A stretch of 56,954 nt of DNA from Natronomonas sp. CBA1123 (GCF_009741925.1 NZ_WPCC01000019.1:1-56954), one strand, 5' to 3'; counted from the first letter of the stretch, positions 1 to 8,880 are shown. Numbers and translations are program-made. Notes: generated by a model not told the origin, from the letters alone.

Positions 1-1195
1 GCCGCTGACACCGAATCCGTCGTCCGGTTCCTCGAAGGCGAAACGGGCGTGCTCGCCGAACCCCCTGCGTCGTGAGATGGAGGCCGCCGCCGAAGCCGAG
101 GCCTTCGAGCGGGGCCGCGGCGCTCCGAGACAAAACTCGACGCCGTCGAGGCGTTCCACGAGGGGGGGGGGGGGCGGCGACGCGGTCGTGAGCCGCGAGG
201 AACGCGTCGTCGACGTGCTCGGCGTGGCAATCGAGGGCGAGCGGGCGACCGTCGCCCGACTCCACAGCGAGGACGGCAAGCTAGTCGACCGAACGCGCCA
301 CCGTGTCGACGCCCCGGAGGGCGAAGACCGCATCGCGGCGGTGCTGTCGGCGTTCGTCCCGCAGTTCTACGCCGACCGACCGCTGCCCGACGTGCTGTTG
401 TTGCCCGAACGCCACGGGGATTCGGACCTCGACCGCTGGCTGGACGCGGAGGGCGTCTCGGTTCGGGTTCCGGGAGCAGGCCGGGAGGCGACGCTCGTGG
501 AGTTGGCACTGAAGAACGCCCGCCGGAAGGCAGGTGAAGTCGACGCCGCGAGCGCACTCGCTCGCCGACTCGGCATCGACCGCCCCGAGCGAATCGAGGG
601 GTTCGACGTGAGCCACGCCCACGGGAAGGCCGTCGTCGGCAGCGACGTGACGTTCGTCGATGGCTCTCCCGCGAAGGCCGACTACCGCCGGAAGAAACTC
701 GGAGAGACCAACGACGACTACGCGAACATGCGCGAACTGGTGCGGTGGCGAGCCGAACGGGCCGTCGAGGGCCGCGACGACCGCCCGGACCCCGAGTTGC
801 TCCTCATCGACGGCGGCGATGGGCAACTCGGCGCGGCACGGGACGCCCTCGCGGAGACAGGCTGGGACGTTCCCGCCATCGCCCTCGCCAAGGAGGAGGA
901 ACTCGTGGTGACGGCCGGCGGCGTCGAGGACTGGGACGACGACGACCCCGCTCTCCACTTACTCCAGCGCGTCCGCGACGAGGCCCACCGATTCGCGGTG
1001 CAGTACCACCAGACCGTCCGCGACGAGGTGTCGACGCCGCTGGACGAGGTGCCCGGTGTCGGCCCCGAACTGCGGAAGCGACTGCTCCGACGCTTCGGAA
1101 GCGTCGGCGGCATTCGAGCGGCCTCCCGAACCGAACTGGCGAACGTCGAGGGCGTCGGCGAATCGACGGCGGCGGCTATCGACCGCGCGCTGTGA
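1..1195 (+). CDS. uvrC: UvrABC excinuclease subunit C, C-terminal part, with frameshifts
   Basis: Nucleotide excision repair nuclease subunit that makes the dual incisions with UvrB. The window opens inside the gene. From about base 190 the frame reads cleanly through the UvrC RNase H-like endonuclease domain ([25 protein letters not shown]) into a C-terminal double helix-hairpin-helix ([32 protein letters not shown]). Before that, the UvrB-interacting region can be read only by switching frames at four homopolymers: C5 at 61-65, G4 at 111-114, A4 at 132-135 and G13 at 162-174. Each is one base too long. With those four bases removed the reading gives [20 protein letters not shown], a normal UVR motif. 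I infer sequence error rather than a dead gene, but a real pseudogene cannot be excluded. Confidence 0.85.
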   Translation, partial: PLTPNPSSGSSKAKRACSPNPLRREMEAAAEAEAFERGRGAPRQNSTPSRRSTRGGGGGDAVVSREERVVDVLGVAIEGERATVARLHSEDGKLVDRTRHRVDAPEGEDRIAAVLSAFVPQFYADRPLPDVLLLPERHGDSDLDRWLDAEGVSVRVPGAGREATLVELALKNARRKAGEVDAASALARRLGIDRPERIEGFDVSHAHGKAVVGSDVTFVDGSPAKADYRRKKLGETNDDYANMRELVRWRAERAVEGRDDRPDPELLLIDGGDGQLGAARDALAETGWDVPAIALAKEEELVVTAGGVEDWDDDDPALHLLQRVRDEAHRFAVQYHQTVRDEVSTPLDEVPGVGPELRKRLLRRFGSVGGIRAASRTELANVEGVGESTAAAIDRAL

Positions 1196-1252
1196 CGGCG
1201 GTCGGGGGCGAACGGCTCCAAAGCTTATTCCCCTGCGTTCTGAACGGCCCGC

Positions 1253-1915
1253 ATGGCACTGGTAGACATCGGCCTGTTGCTCGTCGGTCTCGTGTTGGTG
1301 TTCTTCGGCGCGGCGCTTTCGGTGTACGCCGTCTCGTTGCTCGGCTTCCTCATCGGCGCCGGCGGTGGCTACGTCCTCGCCCCCACCGTCCTCGGTGCCT
1401 TCGGCGCGCAGGGACTCGTCGGCTTCGCGGTGGCAGTCATCGTCGGCGGCCTCCTCGGTGCGGCGCTATCCTACGTCGCGCTGTCGTTTGCGACGGCCAT
1501 CCCGTCGTTCGTCGTCGGCGCCTACATCGGCTTGTACGTCATCACGCCGGTGTTCACCGAGGGCGGCCTGATTCGCTATCTCGTCGCCGCCGTCGCCGGC
1601 ATCGCCGGCGCAGTCCTCGGCTTCACGCTGACGAAGTTCGCGCTCGTGTTCATCACCTCCTTCGTCGGCGCGGCGCTGGCCTCCGGCGCGGTGACCGTAG
1701 CGAATCTCACGACCGCCCGCGATTCGTTCTCGCCGGAGCCGATTCTCTTCGACCCGCTGGCGACGACGCCGTTCGTCGGTTTCGAAGTGCCGCTGTTCGG
1801 CGTGTTGTTCGTCCTCGGAATCCTCTCGCAGGTGGGACTGTTCCGACTCGGGTGGGTCGCCAAGATAGCGACCGTCCTCCCGGGCGTCGGGAGCGTCGTC
1901 GGCGACGACGAGTAG
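1253..1915 (+). CDS. Multi-pass membrane protein, Gly/Ala/Val-rich
   Basis: A 220-residue protein of almost continuous hydrophobic segments, about six to seven predicted membrane spans rich in Gly, Ala and Val, ending in a short charged tail (VGDDE). It resembles the DUF4203-type family of small integral membrane proteins; no catalytic motif is visible and the function is unknown. A TATA-like box at 1223-1229 lies 27 bases before the ATG, which supports a leaderless transcript and this start. It lies 57 bases after uvrC on the same strand but probably has its own promoter. The family assignment is tentative; the membrane topology is clear. Confidence 0.8.
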   Translation: MALVDIGLLLVGLVLVFFGAALSVYAVSLLGFLIGAGGGYVLAPTVLGAFGAQGLVGFAVAVIVGGLLGAALSYVALSFATAIPSFVVGAYIGLYVITPVFTEGGLIRYLVAAVAGIAGAVLGFTLTKFALVFITSFVGAALASGAVTVANLTTARDSFSPEPILFDPLATTPFVGFEVPLFGVLFVLGILSQVGLFRLGWVAKIATVLPGVGSVVGDDE

Positions 1916-1960
1916 CACTGTCCCGGAGAGTATTTCCTCGCGGAACCCCCTCTCGAAGAC

Positions 1961-3115
1961 ATGTACGATTTCGTCGTCGTCGGTGCCGGCCCCGCGGGGT
2001 CGCGGTTCGCCCGCTCGGCCGCCGAGGCCGGCCGCGACGTGTTGGTGCTCGAATCCGGCGAAATCGGGCGACCGCTGGCCTGTTCGGGCCACGTCAGTCT
2101 CGACATTTGGGACTTTCTCCCCGGCGAGGGCGACCGACGGGAGTCCTCGGAATCGCGAGCGGTAAACGACGAGCGAAGCGAGTCGAGCGCCGCGAGCGCC
2201 CACGATGACCTCTTCCAAAACGACATCTACGGGGCGCGGTTCCACCTCGGCGGCGCCGACAGCGAGGCCCACACCTTCTACAAGGACGAACCGGTGTCGA
2301 ACGCCATCGACCGAGTCGGCCTCGATAAGACGCTCGCCGAATGCGCCGAGCAGGCAGGCGCCGAAGTCCGGGACGGCTACACTGTCACCGACGTCGACGA
2401 GAAACCGGGGCGTGTCGAAGTGACCGCGAAAGGACCGGACGGCGTCGAATCCTTCGAGTGTCGCATCGTCGCCGGCGCCGACGGCCCTCGCTCGCGAGTC
2501 CGCCAAGAAGTCGGCCTGCCGGACCCCGAGGAACTGCTCCACGGCGTGTTGGGCTTCGATTTCGAACCCGACGACGAGGACTACGTCGATGTCCACCTCA
2601 CCGTGCCGCGGTTTTTCGCGTGGCGCATCCCCCGCGGCGAGGCCGGTGTCGAGTACGGGCTGGCCGTCGCGCCGGGCGACGACGCCCCCGGACGCTTCGA
2701 GGAACTGCTCGAGGACTACGACGTCGAGTTGGACGAACGCTGTTCGGGCGCCATCCCAATCGGACCGCCCGAGCGGACGGTCGGCAAGCGGAGTTTCCTG
2801 GTCGGTGACGCCGCCGCCCAGACGAAACCGTTCACCGGGGGCGGCATCATCTACGGGATGCGCGCCGCCGACATCGCCGCCCGCGAAATCGACCCCGAAC
2901 AGCCGGCGACGCTGGAGAACTACGAGACGGCGTGGCGCGAGGAGCTGGCCAGCGAACAGCGTCTCGGGAAACTGATTCGGGCGGGGTACTCGATGCCGAA
3001 GCCAATCCAAAAAGCCGGGATGAAGGCGTTTTCCGGTGAAATCGGCGTCCACATGGACCGACCGACCTCGCTGTTCTCGAAGGCGCAACTCCGCGCGCTG
3101 CTTTCGTGGAACTAA
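1961..3115 (+). CDS. Geranylgeranyl reductase family FAD-dependent oxidoreductase
   Basis: A 384-residue flavoprotein. The N-terminal dinucleotide-binding motif (VVVGAGPAG, residues 6-13), the conserved CSGHVS around C41 and the second FAD motif (VGDAAAQTKPFTGGGI) are typical of the geranylgeranyl reductase family, which hydrogenates isoprenoid chains of archaeal lipids or quinones. Haloarchaea carry several paralogues, so the exact substrate is open. Residues about 57-80 are an extra Ser/Arg/Glu-rich stretch between the CSGHVS segment and the NDIYGARFHLGG segment. It is encoded by a palindromic haloarchaeal-type repeat (see findings). The reading frame stays open across it. Confidence 0.85.
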   Translation: MYDFVVVGAGPAGSRFARSAAEAGRDVLVLESGEIGRPLACSGHVSLDIWDFLPGEGDRRESSESRAVNDERSESSAASAHDDLFQNDIYGARFHLGGADSEAHTFYKDEPVSNAIDRVGLDKTLAECAEQAGAEVRDGYTVTDVDEKPGRVEVTAKGPDGVESFECRIVAGADGPRSRVRQEVGLPDPEELLHGVLGFDFEPDDEDYVDVHLTVPRFFAWRIPRGEAGVEYGLAVAPGDDAPGRFEELLEDYDVELDERCSGAIPIGPPERTVGKRSFLVGDAAAQTKPFTGGGIIYGMRAADIAAREIDPEQPATLENYETAWREELASEQRLGKLIRAGYSMPKPIQKAGMKAFSGEIGVHMDRPTSLFSKAQLRALLSWN

Positions 3116-3140
3116 TCCCCGGCGACGACCTACGACGGCT

Positions 3141-3725
3141 ATGACCACGACCGACGGCACCTCCCCGCGGACCGAGGGGCCGTTCCGCCTGCTGCCGGGA
3201 CGAACCGACGACGAGTGGCTGTTGCTCGACGCCGAGTCGGCGGACCCGACGTACGTTCCTCGCGAGGCGCTGCCCGACGACGCCGTCGTCGGCAATCGCA
3301 TCGACGCCGACATCTCCTGGGACGACGACGAGCCGGTCGTCGACGCCGCGAGTATCGAGACGGCCACGACCGTCGAGTTCGTCCGGACCGAGGCGGTCAT
3401 CTTCGAGGCCGCACAGAACTGTTTCGAGGCGGCCCGCGCCGAGGGCGAGGCGATGAACTCTCGAGTCACCTACAACACGGACAACGAGGCCAACGGCGTT
3501 CTCTACACCTTCGCCGAGCAGGCCGGCAGCCGTGACCTCTTCTCGGAGTTCCGTGATGGTCTGAAGCCGCTGGAGCCGCTCATCGCCCGCGCCGCTCAAC
3601 CGGAGGCAGTCGACCCGCCGTTTTCGGTGTTCGTCATCGACCCCGAGGAGCCGTTCGTCGTCGTCTACATCGTCCTCGACCCCGACGGGTTGCTGGACGA
3701 GACGGTCCGGGATACGTACCTGTAG
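3141..3725 (+). CDS. Conserved haloarchaeal protein of unknown function
   Basis: A 194-residue acidic soluble protein beginning MTTTDGTSPRTEGPFRLLPG. An N-terminal small beta domain (residues about 10-75) is followed by an alpha/beta part (FVRTEAVIFEAAQNCFEAARAEGE as a predicted helix). There is no signal peptide, membrane segment or metal-binding motif. The reading frame is open further upstream into the preceding gene, but the ATG at 3141 follows that gene's stop by 25 bases and gives the natural start. It looks like one of the haloarchaea-restricted DUF families (possibly DUF6663, from memory). It converges on the next gene with only 4 bases between stops. Confidence 0.75.
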   Translation: MTTTDGTSPRTEGPFRLLPGRTDDEWLLLDAESADPTYVPREALPDDAVVGNRIDADISWDDDEPVVDAASIETATTVEFVRTEAVIFEAAQNCFEAARAEGEAMNSRVTYNTDNEANGVLYTFAEQAGSRDLFSEFRDGLKPLEPLIARAAQPEAVDPPFSVFVIDPEEPFVVVYIVLDPDGLLDETVRDTYL

Positions 3726-3729
3726 GCGT

Positions 3730-4473
3730 CTACAGGTCGTCGTCTTCGTAGGCTTCCTCGTAGCGCTCCATCGCGTCCTCGTGGCCTCGGACGGCCGTCT
3801 CGTAGGTCGCTTTGAGGTCCTCGAGTGGCGTCTCCGTCGCGTCGACACGGAGGTTCTCGTAGGCCGGGTCGATGGCCCGTTCTTCGGTGGTTTCGACGAG
3901 CAGCGCGGCGCTCTGGACCGGCAGGTCCTCGCGTTTGTCGCCACCCTCGGCGTGACCCGCTTCGAGGGCGTCGATGAGTCGCTTGGCGAGCGGCTCCTCC
4001 CGGTCACTGTTGTCGTAGCTGTCGGCGACGGCATCGATGACTGCCTCGCCAGTCAGGAGGTTTCCGGCGACGGTGTACGCCCCACCGTCGGACACGTCCG
4101 ACGAGGCTCCGCTCGCGCTGCTCGCGGAACCCCCGTCGTGGTGGCCGAACCACGGCTTGCACTCCTCGCCGGAGAAGACGAACGACCCCTCGCGGTCGAC
4201 GCCGTGGAGTTGGCGGTTCTCGGCGCCGTCGTCGGCGTTGAGAAGCGACTGGAGGGCGTCCTCGACGGCCAGCCCGTCGTCGATGTACTCGATTCCCTTC
4301 TCACCCAACTCAACGTTGACGAGGCTCTGGGTGGCGACGGCGCCGTTCTCGCTGGCGAAGGGACACAGCGTGCCGACGCCCGCGAGTCGGGTCGTCACGG
4401 CCACGCCGAAGCGGTGCTGTTCGGTGCCGTCGTCGTCTTCGTATTCTTCGTGGACGCAGATGCTGAAGGTCAT
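3730..4473 (-). CDS. DUF1028 family Ntn-hydrolase-like protein
   Basis: Begins MTFSICVHEEYEDDDG and continues through the family landmarks FGVAVTTRLAGVGTLCPFA, GAVATQSLVNVELG and the YTVAGNLLTG block, all typical of DUF1028 proteins. These have an Ntn-hydrolase-like fold and an unsettled biochemical role. The first methionine of the open frame is 9 codons upstream, but the ATG at 4473 places MTFSI at the N-terminus as in the family. About 247 residues. Between FGHHDG and GGAYTVAGN is a Ser/Ala-rich insert coded by a palindromic repeat (4086-4103). I infer that this insert is a surface loop. Confidence 0.8.
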   Translation of the reverse strand: MTFSICVHEEYEDDDGTEQHRFGVAVTTRLAGVGTLCPFASENGAVATQSLVNVELGEKGIEYIDDGLAVEDALQSLLNADDGAENRQLHGVDREGSFVFSGEECKPWFGHHDGGSASSASGASSDVSDGGAYTVAGNLLTGEAVIDAVADSYDNSDREEPLAKRLIDALEAGHAEGGDKREDLPVQSAALLVETTEERAIDPAYENLRVDATETPLEDLKATYETAVRGHEDAMERYEEAYEDDDL

Positions 4474-4733
4474 ACGGGGGCGAACGGTCGGCAGCGACAA
4501 AAATGGAGACCACGAGGGCGGTGCTGCCGGGAGAGTTTCATGAGCATCCGCGAGCGCCCGGAAGGCGCGAGCGGTTCACGCCGCGCGAACGGAGTGAGCG
4601 CGGCGGCAAGGCGGGTGACCACCGGGAACCCGCCGCCGCTTTTTCATCGAAGTTTTTCCCGGCGGGCCGCAGGCCCGCCGTGGAAAAAGTTCGGAGGGTA
4701 AAACCTATGCCGCCAGCAACCACTCACGGTCGT
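4474..4733. repeat. Intergenic palindromic repeat block before sepF
   Basis: This 260-base spacer holds several short inverted repeats: GAGCGCCCGGAAGGCGCGAG near 4551, a GC-rich palindrome around 4580-4605, and the hairpin GGCGGGCC-gca-GGCCCGCC near 4661. A core CTTTTTCATCGAAGTTTTT at 4639-4657 recurs on the other strand, with one mismatch, at 52934-52952. No coding sequence is convincing here. The sepF promoter lies at its right end: a TATA-like GTAAAACC at 4698-4705, about 32 bases before the sepF ATG. Confidence 0.6.
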
Positions 4734-5087
4734 ATGGGCATCATGAGCAAGATTCTCGGCGGGAACTCCCACAGCGCCGAGGACTACGTCGAACTCGACA
4801 TCGACGACTTCGACGCCGACGCGGGCGACGCGACGGTGAAAGTACACTTCGCTGAAATCAGCGACAAGAACGACGTCATCGACATCAAGGACGCCGTCTA
4901 CGACGGCGACATCGTCATCGCCGACATCATCCGGCACACGACGACCGACCGGACGATGGAGCACATCTCCGACGAACTGAAACAGGTCGCCCACGAGGTC
5001 GGCGGCGACATCGTCCAGAAGGAGGACGACCAAATCGTCATCACGCCGGGCGGCGTCGGCATCTCGCGGGCGAAACTCGGGCGATAA
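4734..5087 (+). CDS. sepF: Cell division protein SepF (archaeal FtsZ membrane anchor)
   Basis: A 117-residue protein starting MGIMSKILGG, an N-terminal amphipathic membrane-targeting segment, then a DUF552/SepF domain with DDFDADAGDATVKVHFAEIS, DIKDAVYDGDIVIADI and the C-terminal strand IVITPGGVGISRAKLG. In archaea SepF links FtsZ to the membrane at the division site. An in-frame ATG lies 27 bases upstream, but the one at 4734 matches the family N-terminus and sits about 30 bases after the TATA-like box at 4698-4705. The stop codon directly abuts the stop of the convergent hydrolase gene. Confidence 0.95.
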   Translation: MGIMSKILGGNSHSAEDYVELDIDDFDADAGDATVKVHFAEISDKNDVIDIKDAVYDGDIVIADIIRHTTTDRTMEHISDELKQVAHEVGGDIVQKEDDQIVITPGGVGISRAKLGR

Positions 5088-7031
5088 TCAGGCGTCGGCG
5101 CCGACGAGCAGTACTGTCTTTTCGGTTCCCGAAAGCGTCCGCCACTCCTCGCCGTCCTCGCTGACTTCGACCGGGCCGAACGTGTAGACGTTCGTCTGGT
5201 CGACGCCCGACGGCGCACGAGCGATGTAGCCGCGGTCGTCGTCGGTCACCGCGCCGCGGAACTCGACGTAGTTCTCGCTGGTTTCGGGCGGTGCAGTCCG
5301 CGTGTAGGGATGGTCGGCCTCCGCGACAATCCAGCCGTCGGGGACGCGGTCGCGAACGAACGTCGGTCCGCCCTCGACGGTCAGTTCGTGGCGGTCGTGT
5401 GCACCGCCGGTGAACACCGACCCGTCGTTGGCGCGAGTGACGGCCACATCGTCGTTGTCGCCACCGTCGTCCCCATCGTCGCCGTCGTTACCGTCGCTTC
5501 CGCGAACCGGGAGCGTCAGCGTCGATGCGGCGTGGTCGACGACGACGCCGGTGCCGGCGCGGGCGGAGGTGAACCCGGCATCGGTCGAGGCCAGCGCGAG
5601 TCGGAGCGTGTCGCCCGCTTCGAGGTGACGTTGCGTGCCGACGAGTTCGAACTCGACGGTTTGGGACTCGCCGGGCGTGCCCTCGATTGCGACCGGTGCG
5701 ACCTGATTGTTGAGCAGCGTCGCCTCCCCGTCGGAGACGTGATACAGTTTTCCGAAGAGGAACGCACGCGCGCCGACGAGTGTCACCGAAAGGGACACCT
5801 CGGGCGTGCCGAGCAGTTCGATGTCGTCGCCGACTGCGAGGTCGAACTCGGCGACGGAGACGGGCGCGGCGTCGGTATTCTCGGGGCTGAAGTGACTCGT
5901 CGACGTGGGGGCGACGCTGTTGATGACCGGACTCTGGCCCTCGCCGGCGATGTCGGAAAGCGACGCCTCGAGTTCGTCGGCGTCGCTCGGTGGGAACCCG
6001 TCGGCTTCCCGGAACTCGCCGTTCTGGATGTCCCAGTACGTCAGCGACGCGATACCGGAGTCGCCGCCGTCACGGAGGTGTTGGTCGAACCACGACAGCG
6101 CCATCGACTCGATTTCGTTCACCTGTTCGTCGGGTTCGACCGTCTCCGTTCCGGTGTGGCCGCCGTTGAACAGCACGAACCGCGAATCGACGCCGTCCTC
6201 CCGGAGCGCCTCGACGATGCGGTGGCCCTCGTTCGGCGTAAAGAGGGTGTCGGGAAGCCCCTGGACGACCAGCGCGGGCGTGTCGATGCGGTCGGCTTTC
6301 GAAACCGTCGAGCGAACTTTCAGGAACGACTCCCCCTCCGGCGGCAGGCGGTTCTGTGACATCGACTTCGCGTAAATCTCGTGGAGCCGTGGGGAGACGC
6401 CGCGCTGGAGGTTCTCTTGGTCCGGATTCTGGACGCCGCGAGCGGCGGCGATTCCGGCACCGTACAGCAGTGTCGTCCAGCCGAGTTTCGGGACGCCGTT
6501 GGGCACCAGCGAAAACGAGAGGTCGTGCCACGGGACGACGGGGACGAGCGCGTCGATGCGGTCGTCGACCGCCGCGGCGTTGAGTTGGATGCCGCCCGCG
6601 TAGGAGGCACCGAGCATCCCGATTTTCGGTTCGCCGTCGTCGGCGTTGTCGATGCGTTCGTCCTCGCGAAGGAAGTCGATGAGCGCCGATACGTCGGCGA
6701 CTTCTTTCGGCCCCGAGAGGCCGACTTCGGCCGTCGACTCGCCGAACCCGCGCTGGTCGAAGGCGACGAGGGCGTAGCCGTGGTCGGTTACGAGCGGGCC
6801 GTACCCCTCCACGCTGGATTTCGAGCCACCCCAGCCGTGGGTCGCGAGGATGGCCGCGTCGGCGCCCCCCTCGGGGACGAACAGAGTCGCGGGTATCTCG
6901 ACGCCGTCGAAGGATTCGACGCGGTGGCCTTCTCTGGTGTAGCCGTCTTCCGCCGCGGCGACCGTTCCGGTCCCGAGCAGCGAGGCGAGGCCGATACTGC
7001 CGGCTGCAGTCACGAACGTCCGTCTATCCAT
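5088..7031 (-). CDS. Tat-exported X-Pro dipeptidyl-peptidase (S15)/CocE-type hydrolase
   Basis: A 647-residue protein. The N-terminus MDRRTFVTAAGSIGLASLLG is a twin-arginine signal ending near TVAAAED, so the enzyme is exported folded. An alpha/beta hydrolase core follows: ATHGWGGSKS oxyanion region, nucleophile elbow GMLGASYAGG (Ser), Asp in QGLPDTLF and His in FNGGHTG. A jelly-roll-like C-terminal domain (LGTPEVSLSVTL, GDTLRLALAS) is typical of S15/CocE acyl hydrolases. An Asp/Gly-rich linker (about residues 508-528) leads to an extra C-terminal domain of unknown role. Substrate unknown: peptide or ester. Confidence 0.85.
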   Translation of the reverse strand: MDRRTFVTAAGSIGLASLLGTGTVAAAEDGYTREGHRVESFDGVEIPATLFVPEGGADAAILATHGWGGSKSSVEGYGPLVTDHGYALVAFDQRGFGESTAEVGLSGPKEVADVSALIDFLREDERIDNADDGEPKIGMLGASYAGGIQLNAAAVDDRIDALVPVVPWHDLSFSLVPNGVPKLGWTTLLYGAGIAAARGVQNPDQENLQRGVSPRLHEIYAKSMSQNRLPPEGESFLKVRSTVSKADRIDTPALVVQGLPDTLFTPNEGHRIVEALREDGVDSRFVLFNGGHTGTETVEPDEQVNEIESMALSWFDQHLRDGGDSGIASLTYWDIQNGEFREADGFPPSDADELEASLSDIAGEGQSPVINSVAPTSTSHFSPENTDAAPVSVAEFDLAVGDDIELLGTPEVSLSVTLVGARAFLFGKLYHVSDGEATLLNNQVAPVAIEGTPGESQTVEFELVGTQRHLEAGDTLRLALASTDAGFTSARAGTGVVVDHAASTLTLPVRGSDGNDGDDGDDGGDNDDVAVTRANDGSVFTGGAHDRHELTVEGGPTFVRDRVPDGWIVAEADHPYTRTAPPETSENYVEFRGAVTDDDRGYIARAPSGVDQTNVYTFGPVEVSEDGEEWRTLSGTEKTVLLVGADA

Positions 7032-7162
7032 ACGCGTTCGTTGCGAGTTCTTCGGATAGGTTCGTCGCCGACAATGTAGGGTAGTTTAAATTCCGCGCCG
7101 GTCGGTGACACGCCGCGTCCGGCTTCAGCACCCTTAACCGGCCGAAGCGGCCCCTTCCCCAT

Positions 7163-8113
7163 ATGGAACCCGCGATACGCACCGACGGCCTCAGGAAGTC
7201 CTACGGGGACGTCGTGGCCCTCGACGGACTGACCTTCGAGGTCGATGAAGGGGAGTTCTTCGGCTTGCTCGGGCCGAACGGCGCCGGCAAGACGACGTTC
7301 ATCAACGTCCTCGTCGGCCTCGTTCGGAAGGACGGCGGCACCGCCGAGGTGTTCGGTTTCGACGTCGAAACCGAGTATCAGGAGGCACGGGACCGCATCG
7401 GCCTCGCGCCACAGGAGTTCAACGTCGACCGGTTCTTCCCCATTCACGAAGTGTTGGAGCACAAGGCCGGCTACCACGGCGTCCCGAGCGACGAGGCCGA
7501 ACGCCGTGCCGAGGAGGCGTTGAAGACGGTCGGTATTTACGACAAGCGCGACACGCGCTTCGATTGGCTCTCCGGCGGCATGAAGCGCCGATTCCTGTTG
7601 GCGCGGGCGCTCGTCACCGACCCGGACCTCCTCATCCTTGACGAACCGACGGCAGGTGTCGACGTACAGTTGCGGCGTGACCTCTGGGGCGTCATCGAGC
7701 GACTCAACGCCGAGGGGACGACGATTCTGCTGACGACCCACTACATCGAGGAGGCCGAACGGCTGTGTGACCGCGTCGCTATCGTCGATTCGGGACGCGT
7801 CGTCGAGGTGGCGACGCCCGACGACCTTCGGTCCCGCGGCACCGACCAACTGTATCTGACGCTCGACGAGACGCTGGACGCCGTTCCCGACATCGACCTC
7901 GACGGGGTCGTCGAGGCGCGGGTCGACGGCGACTCGCTCGTCGTCACTGCACAGGGTGGTAGTCGCCTCGCACCCTCGCTGCTCCGGGAGTTGGAGTACG
8001 AGGGTTACGAGGTGACGAACCTCGACATCCGGCGGGCCTCCCTAGAGGAGGTGTTCGTCGACATGACCAGAACCGACGACGAGGCCGAACAACTGGGGGC
8101 GATTCACCAGTGA
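7163..8113 (+). CDS. ABC-2 type transporter ATP-binding protein
   Basis: A 316-residue ATPase with all ABC landmarks: Walker A GPNGAGKTT (about residues 35-43), Q-loop IGLAPQEFN, signature LSGGMKRRFLLARAL, Walker B LLILDEPTAGVD and switch histidine TTHYIEEAE. The roughly 90 residues after the core form a regulatory extension typical of CcmA/NodI/DrrA-type exporters. A TATA-like box CCTTAACC near 7131 is about 30 bases before the ATG. Its last codons overlap the start of the permease gene by 4 bases (GTGA), so the two are translated as a pair. The exported substrate is unknown; drugs, lipids and polysaccharides are all possible for this family. Confidence 0.93.
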   Translation: MEPAIRTDGLRKSYGDVVALDGLTFEVDEGEFFGLLGPNGAGKTTFINVLVGLVRKDGGTAEVFGFDVETEYQEARDRIGLAPQEFNVDRFFPIHEVLEHKAGYHGVPSDEAERRAEEALKTVGIYDKRDTRFDWLSGGMKRRFLLARALVTDPDLLILDEPTAGVDVQLRRDLWGVIERLNAEGTTILLTTHYIEEAERLCDRVAIVDSGRVVEVATPDDLRSRGTDQLYLTLDETLDAVPDIDLDGVVEARVDGDSLVVTAQGGSRLAPSLLRELEYEGYEVTNLDIRRASLEEVFVDMTRTDDEAEQLGAIHQ

Positions 8114-8880
8114 GTTCGACGTTCGGCGTCGGCTTCCGGTCGCTGTTGAAGCGGGAAATCCTCCGGTTCGTCCGCCGACCCAAGAACACGTTCCTCCCGC
8201 CGGCCATCACGAACGTGCTGTACTTCGCCGTCTTCGGCGTCGTGTTGGGCCAGCGCATCGACGATATCGCCGGCTTCGACTACATCGTCTTCATCCTGCC
8301 CGGACTGGTCGTGTTGGGTGCCATCTCCAACGCCTTCGAGAACTCATCGTTCTCGATATTCCACGGCAGATGGAACGAGTACATCCACGAGACACTCACT
8401 TCGCCGCTATCCTATTCGTCGATGGTGTTGGCGTACATCCTCGCGGCCGCGTTGCGGGGGCTGGTCGTCGGCGTCATCATCGTCGCCATCGGTCTGCTGT
8501 TCACGCCGGTGCCGCTGGAGGAACCGCTGTTCCTGGCGGCGTTCATGCTCGTCATTCCGACGCTGTTCGCCGCCTTGGGCGTCGTCGGCGGCCTGCTGGC
8601 CGAGGACTTTGACCACCTCACCGTGATGAATCAGTTCATTCTCCGGCCGCTGGTGTTCTTCGGGGCGGTGTTCTACTCGCTGGACATCCTCCCGCCGCTG
8701 TACCGGACGCTGTCGCTGCTCAATCCGATGGTTTACATGGTCAACGGCGTCCGATACGGCTTCCTCGGCTTCCAAGAGGTCGACCCGATACTGTCGCTCG
8801 GCGTGTTGAGCGGGCTGACCGCGTGCGTCGTCGCCCTCGACGTGTACCTGTTCAAACGCGGCTACGGCCTCATCGACTAA
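8110..8880 (+). CDS. ABC-2 type transporter permease
   Basis: A 256-residue membrane protein with six predicted spans and the ABC-2 membrane fold. An N-terminal amphipathic helix (SLLKREILRFVRRPKNTFLPP) is followed by hydrophobic segments around residues 30-50, 60-80, 105-135, 140-165, 175-195 and 228-250. The start is a GTG overlapping the stop of the ATPase gene, a strong sign of a two-gene operon encoding one exporter. The conserved region ending in LSLLNPMVYMVNGVRYGFLG is typical of the family. Converges with the regulator gene, whose stop codon overlaps this one. Confidence 0.92.
   Translation: MSSTFGVGFRSLLKREILRFVRRPKNTFLPPAITNVLYFAVFGVVLGQRIDDIAGFDYIVFILPGLVVLGAISNAFENSSFSIFHGRWNEYIHETLTSPLSYSSMVLAYILAAALRGLVVGVIIVAIGLLFTPVPLEEPLFLAAFMLVIPTLFAALGVVGGLLAEDFDHLTVMNQFILRPLVFFGAVFYSLDILPPLYRTLSLLNPMVYMVNGVRYGFLGFQEVDPILSLGVLSGLTACVVALDVYLFKRGYGLID

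Noticed and set aside
1466-3469. 667-codon minus-strand open frame
   Set aside because: Antisense to the membrane protein, the flavoprotein and the unknown 194-residue protein, all of which have clear families or starts; composition is Arg/Ala/Gly-rich nonsense.
4707-4733. Earlier sepF start at the ATG of 4707
   Set aside because: Only a few bases from the TATA-like box and it would bury the conserved membrane-binding N-terminus MGIMSKILGG.
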